Assembly: GCF_029210485.1 (NCBI RefSeq)
Contig: NZ_JARGET010000003.1
Coordinates: forward strand, 273,953-337,952
Length of the DNA stretch: 64,000 nucleotides
Direction of reading: 5' to 3'
From: Hoeflea sp. YIM 152468
Lineage (GTDB): Bacteria > Pseudomonadota > Alphaproteobacteria > Rhizobiales > Rhizobiaceae
The translations under genes were made by a program, and so were the position numbers. Below the pieces are notes generated by a model. It saw nothing but the letters and a program-made list of their open reading frames with translations. It ran no database searches and was not told the origin of the DNA. Position 1 is the stretch's first letter. Each line of letters begins with the position of its first letter. Positions 34,790-44,648 of the stretch are shown here, in pieces.

Positions 34790-35974
34790 ATGGCAATACC
34801 CAGAACCCGCCCTTACACCGGCCCGGCACTCCTGAGCTACGGGTTTCGCCCGTTTTTCCTGCTCGGTGCGCTCTATTCGGGGTTGTCGATTCTGCTGTGG
34901 CTGCCGCAGTTTTATGGCGACCTCAGTCTGTCGACATTGTTTGCACCGACCGACTGGCATGTTCATGAACTCTATTTCGGCTTTGTCCCGGCTATTGCGA
35001 CCGGGTTCCTGTTTACCGCAGTTCCAAACTGGACAGGCCGGATGCCGCTGCAGGGGAACGGGCTGCTGGCGCTGGTGCTGCTCTGGATTGCGGGGCGGGT
35101 TGCGGTGACGTTTTCGAGCCATATCGGCTGGCAGGCGGCGCTGGTCATTGATGCTGCCTTCCTGATTGCAGTGGCCATGGTGATCGCACGCGAAATTGTT
35201 GCCGGGGCAAACTGGCGTAACCTGAAGGTGCTGCTGCCGCTGACGATTCTGGCTGCGGCCAATATCGGCTTCCATCTGGAAGCCCATGTCCTGGGGATTA
35301 CCGACTTCAGCCGCCGACTGGCAACGCTTGCGGTGATCACCTTGATCATGCTGATCGGCGGGCGCGTCGTTCCCAGCTTCACACGCAACTGGCTGGTGCG
35401 GGAGAATCCCGGACGCTTGCCTGCAGCTTTTTCACTGTTTGATTTGCTGTCGATCGCGGTGGCGGTTGGCGCTCTGGCACTCTGGACTGCCGCGCCGGAC
35501 TGGACGGGAACGGCAACAGCCATGGCAATTGCGGCGCTGGTCCAGTTCATCCGGCTTGCGCGCTGGGCGGGCTTGCGAACATGGCGTGATCCGCTGGTCT
35601 GGATGCTGCATGCCGGTTACCTGTTTGTTCCGATCGGATTTGCGCTGATCGCGGCGGGCGGGTTCTGGCCCGAGCTGGTTTCGCCGCTGGCGGGCGTCCA
35701 CGCCCTGGGTGTCGGCGCGGTTGGCGGCATGACACTTGCGATGATGGTCCGGGCATCGCGCGGCCACACCGGACAGCAACTCAAAGCCGGTGTGTCGGCG
35801 ACTTTGTTGTTCACCGCCCTATTGGTCGCTGCTGTGACCCGCATCGCCGCAGCGCTGATCGACAGCCACACGGGCGTTACCCTGCATGTCGCGGCCTTCG
35901 CCTGGATGGTTGCTTTTGTCGGCTTCGGGCTGGTTTTCGCACCAGCACTGAGCAGACCGCGCAAACGTCACTGA
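34790..35974 (+). CDS. nnrS: NnrS family heme-copper membrane protein
   Basis: A 394-residue integral membrane protein with about 12 hydrophobic segments. It belongs to the NnrS family, heme- and copper-containing proteins that protect cells from nitric oxide stress during denitrification. Typical family motifs are YGFRPFFL at the N-terminus, WHVHELYFGFVPAIATGF with its conserved histidines, and GGRVVPSFTRN. It is transcribed away from the nnrR-like gene across a shared operator. The nnrU gene converges on it with three bases between stops. Confidence 0.95.
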   Translation: MAIPRTRPYTGPALLSYGFRPFFLLGALYSGLSILLWLPQFYGDLSLSTLFAPTDWHVHELYFGFVPAIATGFLFTAVPNWTGRMPLQGNGLLALVLLWIAGRVAVTFSSHIGWQAALVIDAAFLIAVAMVIAREIVAGANWRNLKVLLPLTILAAANIGFHLEAHVLGITDFSRRLATLAVITLIMLIGGRVVPSFTRNWLVRENPGRLPAAFSLFDLLSIAVAVGALALWTAAPDWTGTATAMAIAALVQFIRLARWAGLRTWRDPLVWMLHAGYLFVPIGFALIAAGGFWPELVSPLAGVHALGVGAVGGMTLAMMVRASRGHTGQQLKAGVSATLLFTALLVAAVTRIAAALIDSHTGVTLHVAAFAWMVAFVGFGLVFAPALSRPRKRH

Positions 35975-35977
35975 CAC

Positions 35978-36658
35978 TCAAGAAAGCGCGGCCAGGGGCG
36001 AATCGCCGATCACGACCGGATGCAACAGCACCAGCCCAACAAACAGGCCGACGCCTGCTGCAATCCGGATGCGCACTTGATCCTGGGCAAAACCCTGCAA
36101 CAGACCACTTTTCTGCACTGACTTCAGCAAGGCCTCATATTGTTGCGGGTCGAGCCGGCGCCTGGTGCGCCGGTCGATCAGTTTCATGCCGATGAGGGAA
36201 AACCCGGCGAACAGGCCAAACAGGATTGCATGGGCCAGATCTCCGTTGGGCAGCAAATGCGCGCCGGCCCAAAGGAAGAACGCCAGCAGCAGGGGATGCC
36301 GGTGCAAACGGACAATTCCGGCATGGGCCGGATCGAAGGCTGCGGTGGAGCTGCCGCCAAATGAGAACGGGTTGGGCCGGCCAAGTGTGAAGGCGACGAT
36401 CAGACTGACGCCGAGCATGATGATCAGCGCCGCCAGATGCTGCCAGGGCGCCGGGGCCCAGAGTTCGACATAAGGTGCCCGAGAAGCCGCAACGATCAGC
36501 CAGCCGAGCGCAGCTATCGAGACACAGGAATAGACAAGCGTGAACAGCCTGGCGCCAATCAGGCTGACGATCCGGGTCTTGACCGCAGGGCGTATTGGCA
36601 AGCTGTGCAATATGAAGAACGCCAGCAGCGCCGCAGCGAATTCGCTCCACTGGTTCAT
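35978..36658 (-). CDS. nnrU: NnrU family membrane protein
   Basis: A 226-residue membrane protein with about six hydrophobic segments. It belongs to the NnrU family, found with nitrite and nitric oxide reductase genes and distantly related to isoprenylcysteine methyltransferase-type membrane proteins. Conserved features are FILHSLPIRPAVKTRI near the start and the RLHRHPLLLAFFLWAGAH segment. Its exact biochemical role is not known. Convergent with nnrS, it is probably part of the same nitrogen oxide response. Confidence 0.9.
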   Translation of the reverse strand: MNQWSEFAAALLAFFILHSLPIRPAVKTRIVSLIGARLFTLVYSCVSIAALGWLIVAASRAPYVELWAPAPWQHLAALIIMLGVSLIVAFTLGRPNPFSFGGSSTAAFDPAHAGIVRLHRHPLLLAFFLWAGAHLLPNGDLAHAILFGLFAGFSLIGMKLIDRRTRRRLDPQQYEALLKSVQKSGLLQGFAQDQVRIRIAAGVGLFVGLVLLHPVVIGDSPLAALS

Positions 36659-36835
36659 GTGCGACTCACTTTATCAAGGATGGAACTCTTGCAGCCTCAG
36701 AAAGAAGCTGCCGCTTGCGAAGTCAACAGTTTGTTTGGAGGCAGAAACCCCAGATCGTCACGGCAATCCCTGTGGCAAGGGCTGAACTCCGCTGTCTTGA
36801 TACCCCGGTGCGCGGGTGAATGCGGCCGCCGATGC

Positions 36836-36863
36836 AGCCCGCGTTCGCATTTTCATGCGGGCT
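36836..36863 (-). terminator. Possible hairpin downstream of the SMR gene
   Basis: AGCCCGC and GCGGGCT, 14 bases apart, form a hairpin about 60 bases after the SMR stop in its direction of transcription; inside it, CGCAT-N4-ATGCG forms an alternative smaller hairpin. There is no T tract. The rest of the 265-base interval (36659-36923) shows no gene. Confidence 0.35.
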
Positions 36864-36923
36864 CTGCAGCGCTGTAACGTCACCACGTCATCTTGCAAGC
36901 AAGCCATTTGAACGCGACATCCA

Positions 36924-37253
36924 TCAATGGGCGGTGGCCCCTGAAAGCAGATTCAGGACCAGCACGCCGGCGACGATCAGCCCAATTCCGAGATATGCGA
37001 ACAGATCGAGTTTCTGGCCAAACAGAAAGACGCCGATGATCGCGACCATTGCCACACCTGCGCCGGCCCAGACCGCATAGGCAATGCCGACCGGAATCGT
37101 CTTGAGAACAATGGCAAGGAAATAGAACGAGATGCAGTAGCCGACCACCGAGATGCTGCTATAGCCCCATTTGGTGAACCCTACGGAGGCTTTCAGCGCC
37201 GTGGTGGCGATGACTTCGCCCGTGATGGCAAGACCAAGAAACAGCCACGGCAT
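36924..37253 (-). CDS. Small multidrug resistance (SMR) efflux protein
   Basis: A 109-residue protein with four transmembrane helices, typical of the EmrE/QacE family of proton-coupled antiporters that expel quaternary ammonium and other cationic compounds. The essential membrane-embedded glutamate is visible at residue 13 ([13 protein letters not shown]), as is the AYAVWAGAG motif of helix three. It overlaps no gene but follows the TetR regulator stop by one base, so the two form one transcription unit in which the regulator likely controls the pump. Confidence 0.94.
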   Translation of the reverse strand: MPWLFLGLAITGEVIATTALKASVGFTKWGYSSISVVGYCISFYFLAIVLKTIPVGIAYAVWAGAGVAMVAIIGVFLFGQKLDLFAYLGIGLIVAGVLVLNLLSGATAH

Positions 37254-37254
37254 G

Positions 37255-37854
37255 TCAGCGTCCTCTTACATCCGGATTGGTGTCAGTGGCGTGTGCAGCG
37301 TTCAGGCCCTCAAGAAACCGGAGAACCTCACGGCGCGCAGCAGGTTGTGAATCCGGTCCGCTGCCCAGATCTGAAAGCCAAAGACCGTCGGCAGCCAAAC
37401 GTAAAGTGCGGGCCAACGGATTGGCATCGGTGAGATTGTGCCGGCGCAGACGTCCCTCCACCCAATTGCTCCACTGTGCACTGCACTGCGGATCAGAACT
37501 GAGCATCAGGATCAAGACAGCGAGCCGTTTCTCCTCAGGCACGGTCATGTCGATACTGGCGATGACGCGCAAATAGGCGCGCGAGAATCGCGCCGGACTT
37601 GCCTCATCGGCTTCCAGAACCGCGTCCACCTGACAGTCAAACCATTCAACCACCTGGTCGAACAGGCCGCTGATCAGAGCCTCCTTGCCGGGATAGTGAT
37701 GCAACAGCCCGCCCTTGCTGACACCGGCTTCGCGCGCCACGCTTTCCAGCCGCAGCGTTGACAAGCCGTGGTCGACAATCAACCGCGCGGCACAGTCGAG
37801 CAGCCTGCTGCGCACAGCCTGGGGATCGTTCTTGCGGGAGGGTGCTGATGTCAT
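37255..37854 (-). CDS. TetR-family transcriptional regulator
   Basis: A 199-residue regulator with the TetR N-terminal helix-turn-helix (about residues 13-60: [20 protein letters not shown], then [20 protein letters not shown]) and a helical ligand-binding C-terminal domain. It precedes the SMR efflux gene on the same strand and is probably its repressor, released by a cationic drug. A weak inverted repeat, ACCG-N6-CGGT, lies just upstream of its start (about 37875-37888) and is a candidate operator. Confidence 0.92.
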   Translation of the reverse strand: MTSAPSRKNDPQAVRSRLLDCAARLIVDHGLSTLRLESVAREAGVSKGGLLHHYPGKEALISGLFDQVVEWFDCQVDAVLEADEASPARFSRAYLRVIASIDMTVPEEKRLAVLILMLSSDPQCSAQWSNWVEGRLRRHNLTDANPLARTLRLAADGLWLSDLGSGPDSQPAARREVLRFLEGLNAAHATDTNPDVRGR

Positions 37855-37983
37855 GCATAAACATACCGGCTGGACGGTTTTTTATCAATGGGTATTATGT
37901 CCGTGCCGTGCAATCCGCGCAGCGCGCCAATCTATCCCATTTATGTCGCAGCAAAGGGCTGCTAACACTACCCGTCACGTGAG

Positions 37984-38003
37984 CCCAGCGGTCACCCGCT
38001 GGG
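37984..38003 (+). other. Hairpin in the leader of the IlvD/Edd-family gene
   Basis: CCCAGCGG and CCGCTGGG are separated by four bases and form an eight-pair GC-rich hairpin 60 bases upstream of the dehydratase start codon. It could be a leader structure, an operator for the downstream GntR protein, or chance in a GC-rich region. Confidence 0.35.
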
Positions 38004-38063
38004 TATCCCGCTCAAGTCAAGCAGACAGCCGGATTGGCAAGTCCAACGGCATTGGAGACGCAG

Positions 38064-39863
38064 ATGTCAGACCATAAGACCCCGAAAAACCTCAGATCCC
38101 AGCTATGGTTCGACAATCCTGAGAATCAGGAAATGACCGCGCTCTATATCGAACGATACGTCAATTACGGCCTCACGCGCGACGAGCTTCAGTCAGGCAA
38201 ACCGATCATCGCCATTGCCCAGACCGGGTCCGATCTGTCTCCCTGCAACCGTCACCACATCGAACTCGCCAAGCGCATCCGCGACGGCATTATCGCCAAT
38301 GGCGGCGTCCCGCTTGAAGTCCCGGTGCACCCGATTCAGGAAACCGGAAAACGCCCCACCGCCATGTTGGACCGCAATCTGGCCTATCTCGGACTGGTGG
38401 AATCGCTGTTTGGCTATCCGCTGGACGGCGTCGTCCTGACCATCGGCTGCGACAAGACAACGCCCGCGCTGCTGATGGCCGCAGCCACGGTGAACATTCC
38501 CGCCATCGCATTTTCGGTCGGACCGATGTTGAACGGCTATTTCCGTGGCGAGCGAACCGGTTCAGGCACGGTGGTCTGGAAGGCACGCGAACTCCATGCC
38601 GAGGGCAAGATCGACGACGAGCAGTTCGCGGAGCTTGTCACAAGCTCGGCTCCCTCGGTCGGCTATTGCAACACCATGGGCACCGCCTCGACGATGAATT
38701 CACTGGCCGAAGCGCTGGGCATGCAATTGCCGGGCTCGGCTTCCATTCCGGCACCCTACCGTGAGCGCGGCCAGATGGCCTATGCCACAGGCAAACGCAT
38801 CGTCGACATGGTGCGCGAAGATCTCAAGCCATCCGACCTGATGACCCGCGAGGCTTTCGAAAACGTCATCGTGGTGAACTCGGCGATCGGCGGTTCGACC
38901 AATGCGCCGATCCATATTGCCGCAGTCGCCAAACATATTGGCGTAGCCCTCAACAATGACGACTGGCAGACGCTGGGCCATCATGTGCCGCTGCTGACAA
39001 ATCTGCAGCCCGCCGGGGCGTATCTGGGCGAGGACTTCCACCGGGCCGGCGGCGTTCCAGCGGTGGTGGCGGAATTGCTCAAGGCAAATCTGCTTCCGCA
39101 CCCTGGTGCGCTGACTGTCAACGGCCGCAGCATCGGTGAGAACTGCGCCAACCGCGAGAGCGAAAATGCCGACGTGATCCGTCCGCTTTCTGATGCGCTG
39201 ATGGCGGACGCAGGCTTCCTCAATCTCAAGGGATCGCTGTTTGACAGCGCCATCATGAAGACCTCGGTGATTTCCGATGAATTCCGCAAACGCTACCTCT
39301 CCAATCCGGATGACAAGGATGCGTTCGAAGGCTTTGCCGTGGTGTTCGACGGCCCGGAGCACTACAACAAGATGATCGACGACCCGAGCCTCTCCATCGA
39401 TGAAAACTCGATTCTGATCATGCGCGGCGCCGGCCCGCTTTGCTATCCGGGCGGCGCTGAAGTGGTCAATATGCGCCCCCCGAGCTACCTGCTGAAAAAG
39501 GGCGTTACAGCCCTGCCCTGTATCGGCGACGGCCGGCAGTCGGGCACCTCGGCTTCGCCCTCGATTCTCAATGCCTCGCCGGAGGCCGCAGCCGGCGGCG
39601 GGTTGGCACTGGTGCGCAACGGCGACAAGATCCGCATCGACCTCGGCAAGGGGCGCGTCGACGCGCTGGTGCCAGACACCGAGTGGGCACAACGTGCGGC
39701 CGATCTTGCGGAAGCCGGCGGATATCCGATTCCCCCGAGCCAGACACCCTGGCAGGCCTATTTCCGCGAACTGGCTGAACCCTTCTCCGAGGGAATGGTG
39801 CTGCGCGGATCGGACGCGTTTCAGCGCGTGGCGCAGAAATCGGTCCCGCGCGACAATCACTGA
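38064..39863 (+). CDS. IlvD/Edd-family sugar-acid dehydratase
   Basis: A 599-residue Fe-S dehydratase of the IlvD/Edd family. Cluster-ligating cysteines are visible in [21 protein letters not shown] and [12 protein letters not shown]. Members act in branched-chain amino acid synthesis (IlvD) or on aldonic acids such as L-arabinonate, D-xylonate or gluconate. Context decides: a DapA-like 2-keto-3-deoxy-acid enzyme and a GntR regulator follow on the same strand, so it most likely removes water from a pentonate or related aldonate to give the 2-keto-3-deoxy acid. The start at 38064 follows a purine-rich site; ten further upstream codons are open. Confidence 0.88.
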   Translation: MSDHKTPKNLRSQLWFDNPENQEMTALYIERYVNYGLTRDELQSGKPIIAIAQTGSDLSPCNRHHIELAKRIRDGIIANGGVPLEVPVHPIQETGKRPTAMLDRNLAYLGLVESLFGYPLDGVVLTIGCDKTTPALLMAAATVNIPAIAFSVGPMLNGYFRGERTGSGTVVWKARELHAEGKIDDEQFAELVTSSAPSVGYCNTMGTASTMNSLAEALGMQLPGSASIPAPYRERGQMAYATGKRIVDMVREDLKPSDLMTREAFENVIVVNSAIGGSTNAPIHIAAVAKHIGVALNNDDWQTLGHHVPLLTNLQPAGAYLGEDFHRAGGVPAVVAELLKANLLPHPGALTVNGRSIGENCANRESENADVIRPLSDALMADAGFLNLKGSLFDSAIMKTSVISDEFRKRYLSNPDDKDAFEGFAVVFDGPEHYNKMIDDPSLSIDENSILIMRGAGPLCYPGGAEVVNMRPPSYLLKKGVTALPCIGDGRQSGTSASPSILNASPEAAAGGGLALVRNGDKIRIDLGKGRVDALVPDTEWAQRAADLAEAGGYPIPPSQTPWQAYFRELAEPFSEGMVLRGSDAFQRVAQKSVPRDNH

Positions 39864-39880
39864 TCACTGAGACGGATTGA

Positions 39881-39905
39881 ACCCGGCCTGAGCTTCAGGC
39901 CGGGT
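39881..39905 (+). terminator. Hairpin terminator after the dehydratase gene
   Basis: ACCCGGCCTGA, a three-base loop, and TCAGGCCGGGT form a perfect 11-pair GC-rich hairpin 17 bases beyond the dehydratase stop, followed by gtgtctc. It is a good rho-independent terminator or attenuator candidate and would reduce read-through into the DapA-like gene. Confidence 0.6.
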
Positions 39906-40042
39906 GTGTCTCACCGCAAGGTCCCGTCGTGCCGGGATTTCAACCTCGGCAGACTTCGCGAGTGCCGGACCTTTACGAACCCGCGCAACAAGGTTATTCA
40001 CAGCCAACTGACATGTTAGCAACAACCGACTGGCGCACTTTC

Positions 40043-40924
40043 ATGAAAACAACACTGTTTGGTCTTTCTGCGGCTCTGGTAACCCCTTACACCGCGTCCG
40101 GCGACGTGGACCTGAAAAAGCTGGTCACGCATGCTGCCTCGGTGCTCACCCGCGGCTGCGACAGCGTCACCCTGTGCGGCACCACCGGCGAGGGCTACGG
40201 GCTGTCTCTCGACGAGCGCACGGCGATGCAAGCCGCGCTGGCAGATGGTTTGCCGTCGGGCAGCCGCATTCAGGTCGGCATCATGGCCAGCGCCATTGAT
40301 GACGCCGCTGCCCAGTCATCTGCAGCACTGGACGCTGGCGCCGCGGGGCTGTTGCTGGCGCCGCCCTTCTACATGAAGGGAGTGGACGATGACGGCCTTT
40401 ACACCTGGTTCTGCCGGGTGTTCGAGCGCATTGGCGCGAAGCTTGGCGGTGTCATCATGTATCATATCCCGGGACAGACGGCGGTGCCGCTGTCGCTGGG
40501 GCTGATCAGCCGTCTGCGCCATGCCTGGCCGGGCGTGATTACCGGGATCAAGGATTCATCAGGCGACTGGGCCACGGCGGAAAGCTTTCTTGCAGCTCAC
40601 AGCGACATTTCGGTGCTGGTCGGCGATGAACGGCTGCTGCCGCGCGCCATGGCCAAGGGTGCCGAAGGCTCGATCTGCGGACTCGCCAACGTAGCACCTG
40701 AACTGATGCTGCCGGTGATCCATGACGCGGATGACGGCCGTGTGATGAGCGACCTCGTCAATCTGATCGTCTCCAACCCGGTGATACCCGCGGTCAAGGT
40801 GCTGGTCGGGCATCTGGCCAGCGATCCCGGCTTTGACGCCGTGCGTGCGCCGCTCAGCGATCTTGACGCCGGACAGAAACTGAAACTCGTCGAAGCCTAT
40901 GACGCCATCATGGCGGGCACATGA
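40043..40924 (+). CDS. DapA-family aldolase/dehydratase
   Basis: A 293-residue TIM-barrel enzyme of the dihydrodipicolinate synthase family. The pyruvate-binding CGTTGEG loop, the catalytic Tyr (MYHIPGQT) and the Schiff-base Lys (GIKDSSGD) are all present. Family members include DapA, N-acetylneuraminate lyase, 2-keto-3-deoxygluconate aldolase and 2-keto-3-deoxy-L-arabinonate dehydratase. Because it follows a sugar-acid dehydratase and precedes a GntR regulator, a 2-keto-3-deoxy-acid aldolase or dehydratase role is preferred. An upstream ATG at 40013 is also possible. Confidence 0.88.
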   Translation: MKTTLFGLSAALVTPYTASGDVDLKKLVTHAASVLTRGCDSVTLCGTTGEGYGLSLDERTAMQAALADGLPSGSRIQVGIMASAIDDAAAQSSAALDAGAAGLLLAPPFYMKGVDDDGLYTWFCRVFERIGAKLGGVIMYHIPGQTAVPLSLGLISRLRHAWPGVITGIKDSSGDWATAESFLAAHSDISVLVGDERLLPRAMAKGAEGSICGLANVAPELMLPVIHDADDGRVMSDLVNLIVSNPVIPAVKVLVGHLASDPGFDAVRAPLSDLDAGQKLKLVEAYDAIMAGT

Positions 40925-40933
40925 GGAGCGAAG

Positions 40934-41611
40934 ATGAACTCGCCCGAATACAACAAGGACGGTGAGCCGCTGAAACTGCGTGAGCAGGCCTATGAGGGTT
41001 TCACAAAAAGCCTGTTGTCGCAGGAAATCAAGCCAGGGCAATTCATCACCCAGCGGCAACTGGTGGCCATCACCGGACTCCCGCTCGGCGCCATCCGCGA
41101 ACTGGTGCCACGGCTTGAGGCCGAGGGCCTGATCCGGACAGCACCGCAGCGCGGCATGCAGGTGCCGCAGGTGGATCTCAACCTGGTGCGCAATGCGTTC
41201 CAGTTCCGCGAATTCATGGAAGTGGCGGCGGTTCGCCTGTTCGCCGGCAGCGCTGACCCGGCGCTCATCGCCAGCTTGCGCGCCAGTCACGAGGACATTC
41301 TGGCCCGGCATCAACGCGGAGACAGGAATGGGCTGATGCAGGATGCGGAAGCCGTCGATCTGCAATTGCACGAAGCCATCATCGATGCGCTGGGGAACGA
41401 CATCATCACCCAAGCCTACCGGGTCAACTGGATCAAGATCAAGCTGATCCGTCTGGCCGAGACCCGGCTCTATGTGCCGATGATACCGTCGGTGATCGGC
41501 GAGCACATGCGCATCATCGCTGCCCTCGAAGCGCGTGATCCCGACGCCGCGGCTCAAGCCATGCACGATCATATCGATGTGGCGCGGCGGCGCGCCATCA
41601 ATATGGGATGA
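40934..41611 (+). CDS. GntR/FCD-family transcriptional regulator
   Basis: A 225-residue regulator with an N-terminal GntR winged helix (QFITQRQLVAITGLPLGAIRELVPRLEAEGLI) and a C-terminal helical FCD domain, which has the metal and ligand-binding pattern DLQLHEAI and EHMRIIAALEARD. FCD proteins usually sense sugar acids or other carboxylates. It starts nine bases after the DapA-like gene and likely controls the dehydratase-aldolase pathway and possibly the neighbouring fuconate operon. Confidence 0.92.
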   Translation: MNSPEYNKDGEPLKLREQAYEGFTKSLLSQEIKPGQFITQRQLVAITGLPLGAIRELVPRLEAEGLIRTAPQRGMQVPQVDLNLVRNAFQFREFMEVAAVRLFAGSADPALIASLRASHEDILARHQRGDRNGLMQDAEAVDLQLHEAIIDALGNDIITQAYRVNWIKIKLIRLAETRLYVPMIPSVIGEHMRIIAALEARDPDAAAQAMHDHIDVARRRAINMG

Positions 41612-41662
41612 TGGCCTGCCTCCGCAGCGATCATTCCTCCCGATAGAACAACATCAGCACAT

Positions 41663-42346
41663 TCAAGTGCAGCCGAGACGGATCAACTCGACCTGCGCTC
41701 GCTCAAAATCGGCAGCGGTTGTGATCTTGAAGTTCGCTTCCGATCCCGCAACGATCTGAACCGCAATTCCGGCGGCACGGGCAACCGCCACATCGTCATG
41801 GGCCTCGCCATCATGAGCACGATGAGCCGCAAGAATGGAGGTGAAGCGAAACCCCTGCGGCGTCTGCGCCCGCCAGAGCCCCTCCCGGGAGACCGGAGTG
41901 GCAGCCTTACTTGCCTCAGCGCTCCACAGCGCGTCGACCACAGGCAAGGCCGCGAGAGCGCCTTCATGCTTGTCCAGCGCTGCCAGCACCGCAAGAATTA
42001 CATCTGCCGGAATGAACGGCCGCGCGGCATCGTGAATGAGGATGTTGTGCGGGCTAAATTCGCGAAAAGATTCCAACCCAAGCCGGACAGAGGCGGCACG
42101 CGTGCTCCCGCCATGCACGGGCAACAGCAGCCGTTCATCGTCGATGCCGGCCAGCGCAGCCTGACACAGGCTTGCATCATCGGGATGGATGACCACGCGG
42201 AGCAGATTGATCGCTTCAAGGGCGAGAAACACGTCCACGGCGCGGCGCAGCGCGCAGACGCCGCCAAGCGGCACGAACTGCTTGGGGATCTCGCCACCCA
42301 TGCGGTGGCCACGACCGGCTGCAACGACAAGTACGGAGTTCAACAT
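41663..42346 (-). CDS. ispD: Stand-alone IspD-like cytidylyltransferase
   Basis: A 227-residue protein of the IspD family (2-C-methyl-D-erythritol 4-phosphate cytidylyltransferase, isoprenoid synthesis). The nucleotide loop AAGRGHRMGGEIPKQF, the HDAARPF motif and the RAQTPQGF segment are intact. Most alphaproteobacteria carry IspD fused to IspF; here there is no IspF domain, and the gene sits among sugar-acid catabolic genes rather than isoprenoid genes. It may therefore be a second copy or a related enzyme acting on another polyol phosphate, such as a ribitol-type substrate. The family call is firm; the exact substrate is not. Confidence 0.88.
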   Translation of the reverse strand: MLNSVLVVAAGRGHRMGGEIPKQFVPLGGVCALRRAVDVFLALEAINLLRVVIHPDDASLCQAALAGIDDERLLLPVHGGSTRAASVRLGLESFREFSPHNILIHDAARPFIPADVILAVLAALDKHEGALAALPVVDALWSAEASKAATPVSREGLWRAQTPQGFRFTSILAAHRAHDGEAHDDVAVARAAGIAVQIVAGSEANFKITTAADFERAQVELIRLGCT

Positions 42347-42501
42347 GGCGCTTGACCTAAACTACCTTGTGCAGCGCTGCAATGACCGGCGCGGGCGCCG
42401 ACCACGCAAACTGTCAACTGCCGCGCGCTTAACGCATCCGCCCTCGCCATCACGACGGCTCATCCCCCGGAGGCTTGCGCCAGACCGGTTTCCGTACTCC
42501 A

Positions 42502-43647
42502 TCAAATGAGATTGCGGACCGCGAGATTGCGCATGAAGGCAGAAATGCCGAAGGTCCATTCCGGACATTGGGTCGAGAGCCGCACCGTGTTGGTCAGACT
42601 GCCAAGCTCGGACGACGAGATGGTGACGACATCGCCAAGCTTGTGGGTAAAGCCTTCGCCCGGCGTATCCCGGTCCTGGGTCGGCGCAAACAGCGTGCCG
42701 AGAAACAGCATCAACCCATCGGGGTACTGGTGATGGCGTCCGAGCGTCTGGGCGACCAGATCGGCCGGATCGCGGCTGATCTCTTTCATCGAGGAATGGC
42801 CCTTGAGCTGATAGCCGTCTTCACCGGTTACCGTCAGATCAAGCTCTGCCTGGCGAACGTCGTCGAGTGCAAATCGATCATCAAACAGCCGGATCACCGG
42901 CCCGATGGAGCAACTGGCATTGTTGTCCTTGGCTTTGCCCAGGAGCAACGCCGAACGGCCCTCGACATCACGCAGATTGACATCATTGCCTAGCGAGGCA
43001 CCAACGATCCTGCCCTTGGAAGACACGGCAAGCACGATCTCCGGCTCGGGGTTGTTCCATTTTGAAATCGGGTGCAGCCCGACTTCGGCGCCAGGTCCGA
43101 CCGAGGAAAGCACCTGCGCCTTGGAAAACACCTCCGCATCGGGCCCGATGCCGACCTCGAGATATTGGCTCCACAAGCCTTCAGCGATCAGCGCCGCCTT
43201 GACCTTGGCCGCCTCCTGCGAGCCTGCCTTGATGTTGCGCAAGGTGCCGCCGATTGCCTCGCCGACACGGGCGCGGATATCAAGCGCCTTGCTCGGGTCG
43301 CCGGCAGCCTGCTCCTCGATCACCCGTTCGACCATGGAAGAGGCGAAGGTGACGCCGCAGGCCTTGACCGCCTGCAAATCGCACGGGGCGAGAAAATGCG
43401 GCCGGTCCATGTCCCCAGGCTGGTTGGCGGCGATCCCGGCAAGCTGGCCCAGAGTTGGTCCCTGTGCGGCGCGCACAAATCCGGCCGGATCATCCATTTC
43501 GCAGATGTCGCGAACGGTTGGCGCCTGTCTCGAGGTGATGTCGATGACGGAGCCGGCGCGGACCGTCACCACACTCGGGCCGCCCACGTCCGGCGACCAT
43601 AGTCTGCCGAGATAAACCCCATCAGCGGGCAGGTGAAAGTCAGTCAT
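42502..43647 (-). CDS. Fumarylacetoacetase-family 2-keto-3-deoxy sugar-acid dehydratase (XylX-like)
   Basis: A 381-residue protein of the fumarylacetoacetase superfamily. Its length and layout, with a long N-terminal domain and the core WNNPEPEIVLAVSS giving the metal-binding acidic residues, resemble XylX-type 2-keto-3-deoxy-D-xylonate or 2-keto-3-deoxy-L-arabinonate dehydratases, which make alpha-ketoglutarate semialdehyde. A strong ggaggggg site before the ATG at 43647 fixes the start; seven upstream codons are open. It lies near an IlvD/Edd dehydratase whose product would be its substrate if the pathway is oxidative pentose degradation. The substrate is inferred. Confidence 0.82.
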   Translation of the reverse strand: MTDFHLPADGVYLGRLWSPDVGGPSVVTVRAGSVIDITSRQAPTVRDICEMDDPAGFVRAAQGPTLGQLAGIAANQPGDMDRPHFLAPCDLQAVKACGVTFASSMVERVIEEQAAGDPSKALDIRARVGEAIGGTLRNIKAGSQEAAKVKAALIAEGLWSQYLEVGIGPDAEVFSKAQVLSSVGPGAEVGLHPISKWNNPEPEIVLAVSSKGRIVGASLGNDVNLRDVEGRSALLLGKAKDNNASCSIGPVIRLFDDRFALDDVRQAELDLTVTGEDGYQLKGHSSMKEISRDPADLVAQTLGRHHQYPDGLMLFLGTLFAPTQDRDTPGEGFTHKLGDVVTISSSELGSLTNTVRLSTQCPEWTFGISAFMRNLAVRNLI

Positions 43648-43777
43648 TGGATCCCCCTCCGGATGCAATATTTAGCGCTCATTCCCAAAGCCAAATCATG
43701 GCGCCAGAGAACTCCGGCGCATTCAGGCAAACCAGTTCAACGCTGTTGCCGCAGTCTCGCGCAACAATAGCCATCAA

Positions 43778-44617
43778 TCAGGCCTTGGCGACAGTCTGGC
43801 GTTGCTGGCCCAGCCCTTCTATACCCAGCTCGATGATCTCGCCACCCTTGAGGTAGACCGGCGGCTTCTGCCCCATGCCGACGCCGGGAGGCGTGCCGGT
43901 GGAAATCACGTCGCCAGGCTGCAGGCTCATGAACTGGCTGACATAGCTGACAAGATGCTGCACGTCGAAGACCATGGTGCTGGTCGAGCCATCCTGATAG
44001 CGATGGCCGTCGACTTCGAGCCAGAGTTTGAGGTTTTGCGGATCGGCCACCTCGTCGCGCGTCACCAGCCAGGGACCGATCGGGCCGAAGGTGTCACAAC
44101 CCTTGCCCTTGTCCCAGGTGCCGCTGCGTTCGATCTGGAACTCTCGTTCCGACACGTCATTGATGACGCAATAGCCGGCCACATGCTCAAGCGCATCTGT
44201 CTCGTCGATGTAGACACCACCCTTGCCGATCACCACGCCAAGCTCGACTTCCCAATCGGTCTTGACCGACTTGCGCGGGATCAGAACCGTGTCATTGGGT
44301 CCGCAGATCGCACTTGTCGCTTTCATGAAGATGACCGGCTCTTTGGGTACGTCCAATCCGCTTTCGGCCGCGTGATCGGAGTAGTTGAGCCCGATGCAAA
44401 TGAATTTTCCGACCCCGCCGACGCAAGGGCCGATCCGGCCGGCTTCCAGTTCCGGCAATGTCGACGGATCAATTGCGACGATCCTTGCCAGGGCTTCGGG
44501 CAGCAATGCCGCCCCGGCAATATCATCCACAACCGACGAGAGGTCGCGGGCCTTGCCATCAGCATCAAGCAGTGCAGGCTTTTCCTGGCCCGGAGCGCCA
44601 ACGCGAAGCAGTTTCAT
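43778..44617 (-). CDS. Fumarylacetoacetase-family hydrolase, probable 2,4-diketo-3-deoxy-L-fuconate hydrolase
   Basis: A 279-residue fumarylacetoacetase-family hydrolase. The metal-binding acidic residues are visible in KTDWEVELGVVIG and in the NDVSERE segment, and the C-terminal TGTPPGVGMG motif is typical. In the L-fucose pathway of Burkholderia and Xanthomonas an enzyme of this family cleaves 2,4-diketo-3-deoxy-L-fuconate to pyruvate and L-lactate. It is immediately followed upstream in the operon by L-fuconate dehydratase and a matching short-chain dehydrogenase, so that role is strongly suggested. Such proteins are often mis-named ureidoglycolate lyase. Confidence 0.87.
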   Translation of the reverse strand: MKLLRVGAPGQEKPALLDADGKARDLSSVVDDIAGAALLPEALARIVAIDPSTLPELEAGRIGPCVGGVGKFICIGLNYSDHAAESGLDVPKEPVIFMKATSAICGPNDTVLIPRKSVKTDWEVELGVVIGKGGVYIDETDALEHVAGYCVINDVSEREFQIERSGTWDKGKGCDTFGPIGPWLVTRDEVADPQNLKLWLEVDGHRYQDGSTSTMVFDVQHLVSYVSQFMSLQPGDVISTGTPPGVGMGQKPPVYLKGGEIIELGIEGLGQQRQTVAKA

Positions 44618-44648
44618 GATGTGTGTTCCTTGTATCTGGTCGTGCCGG

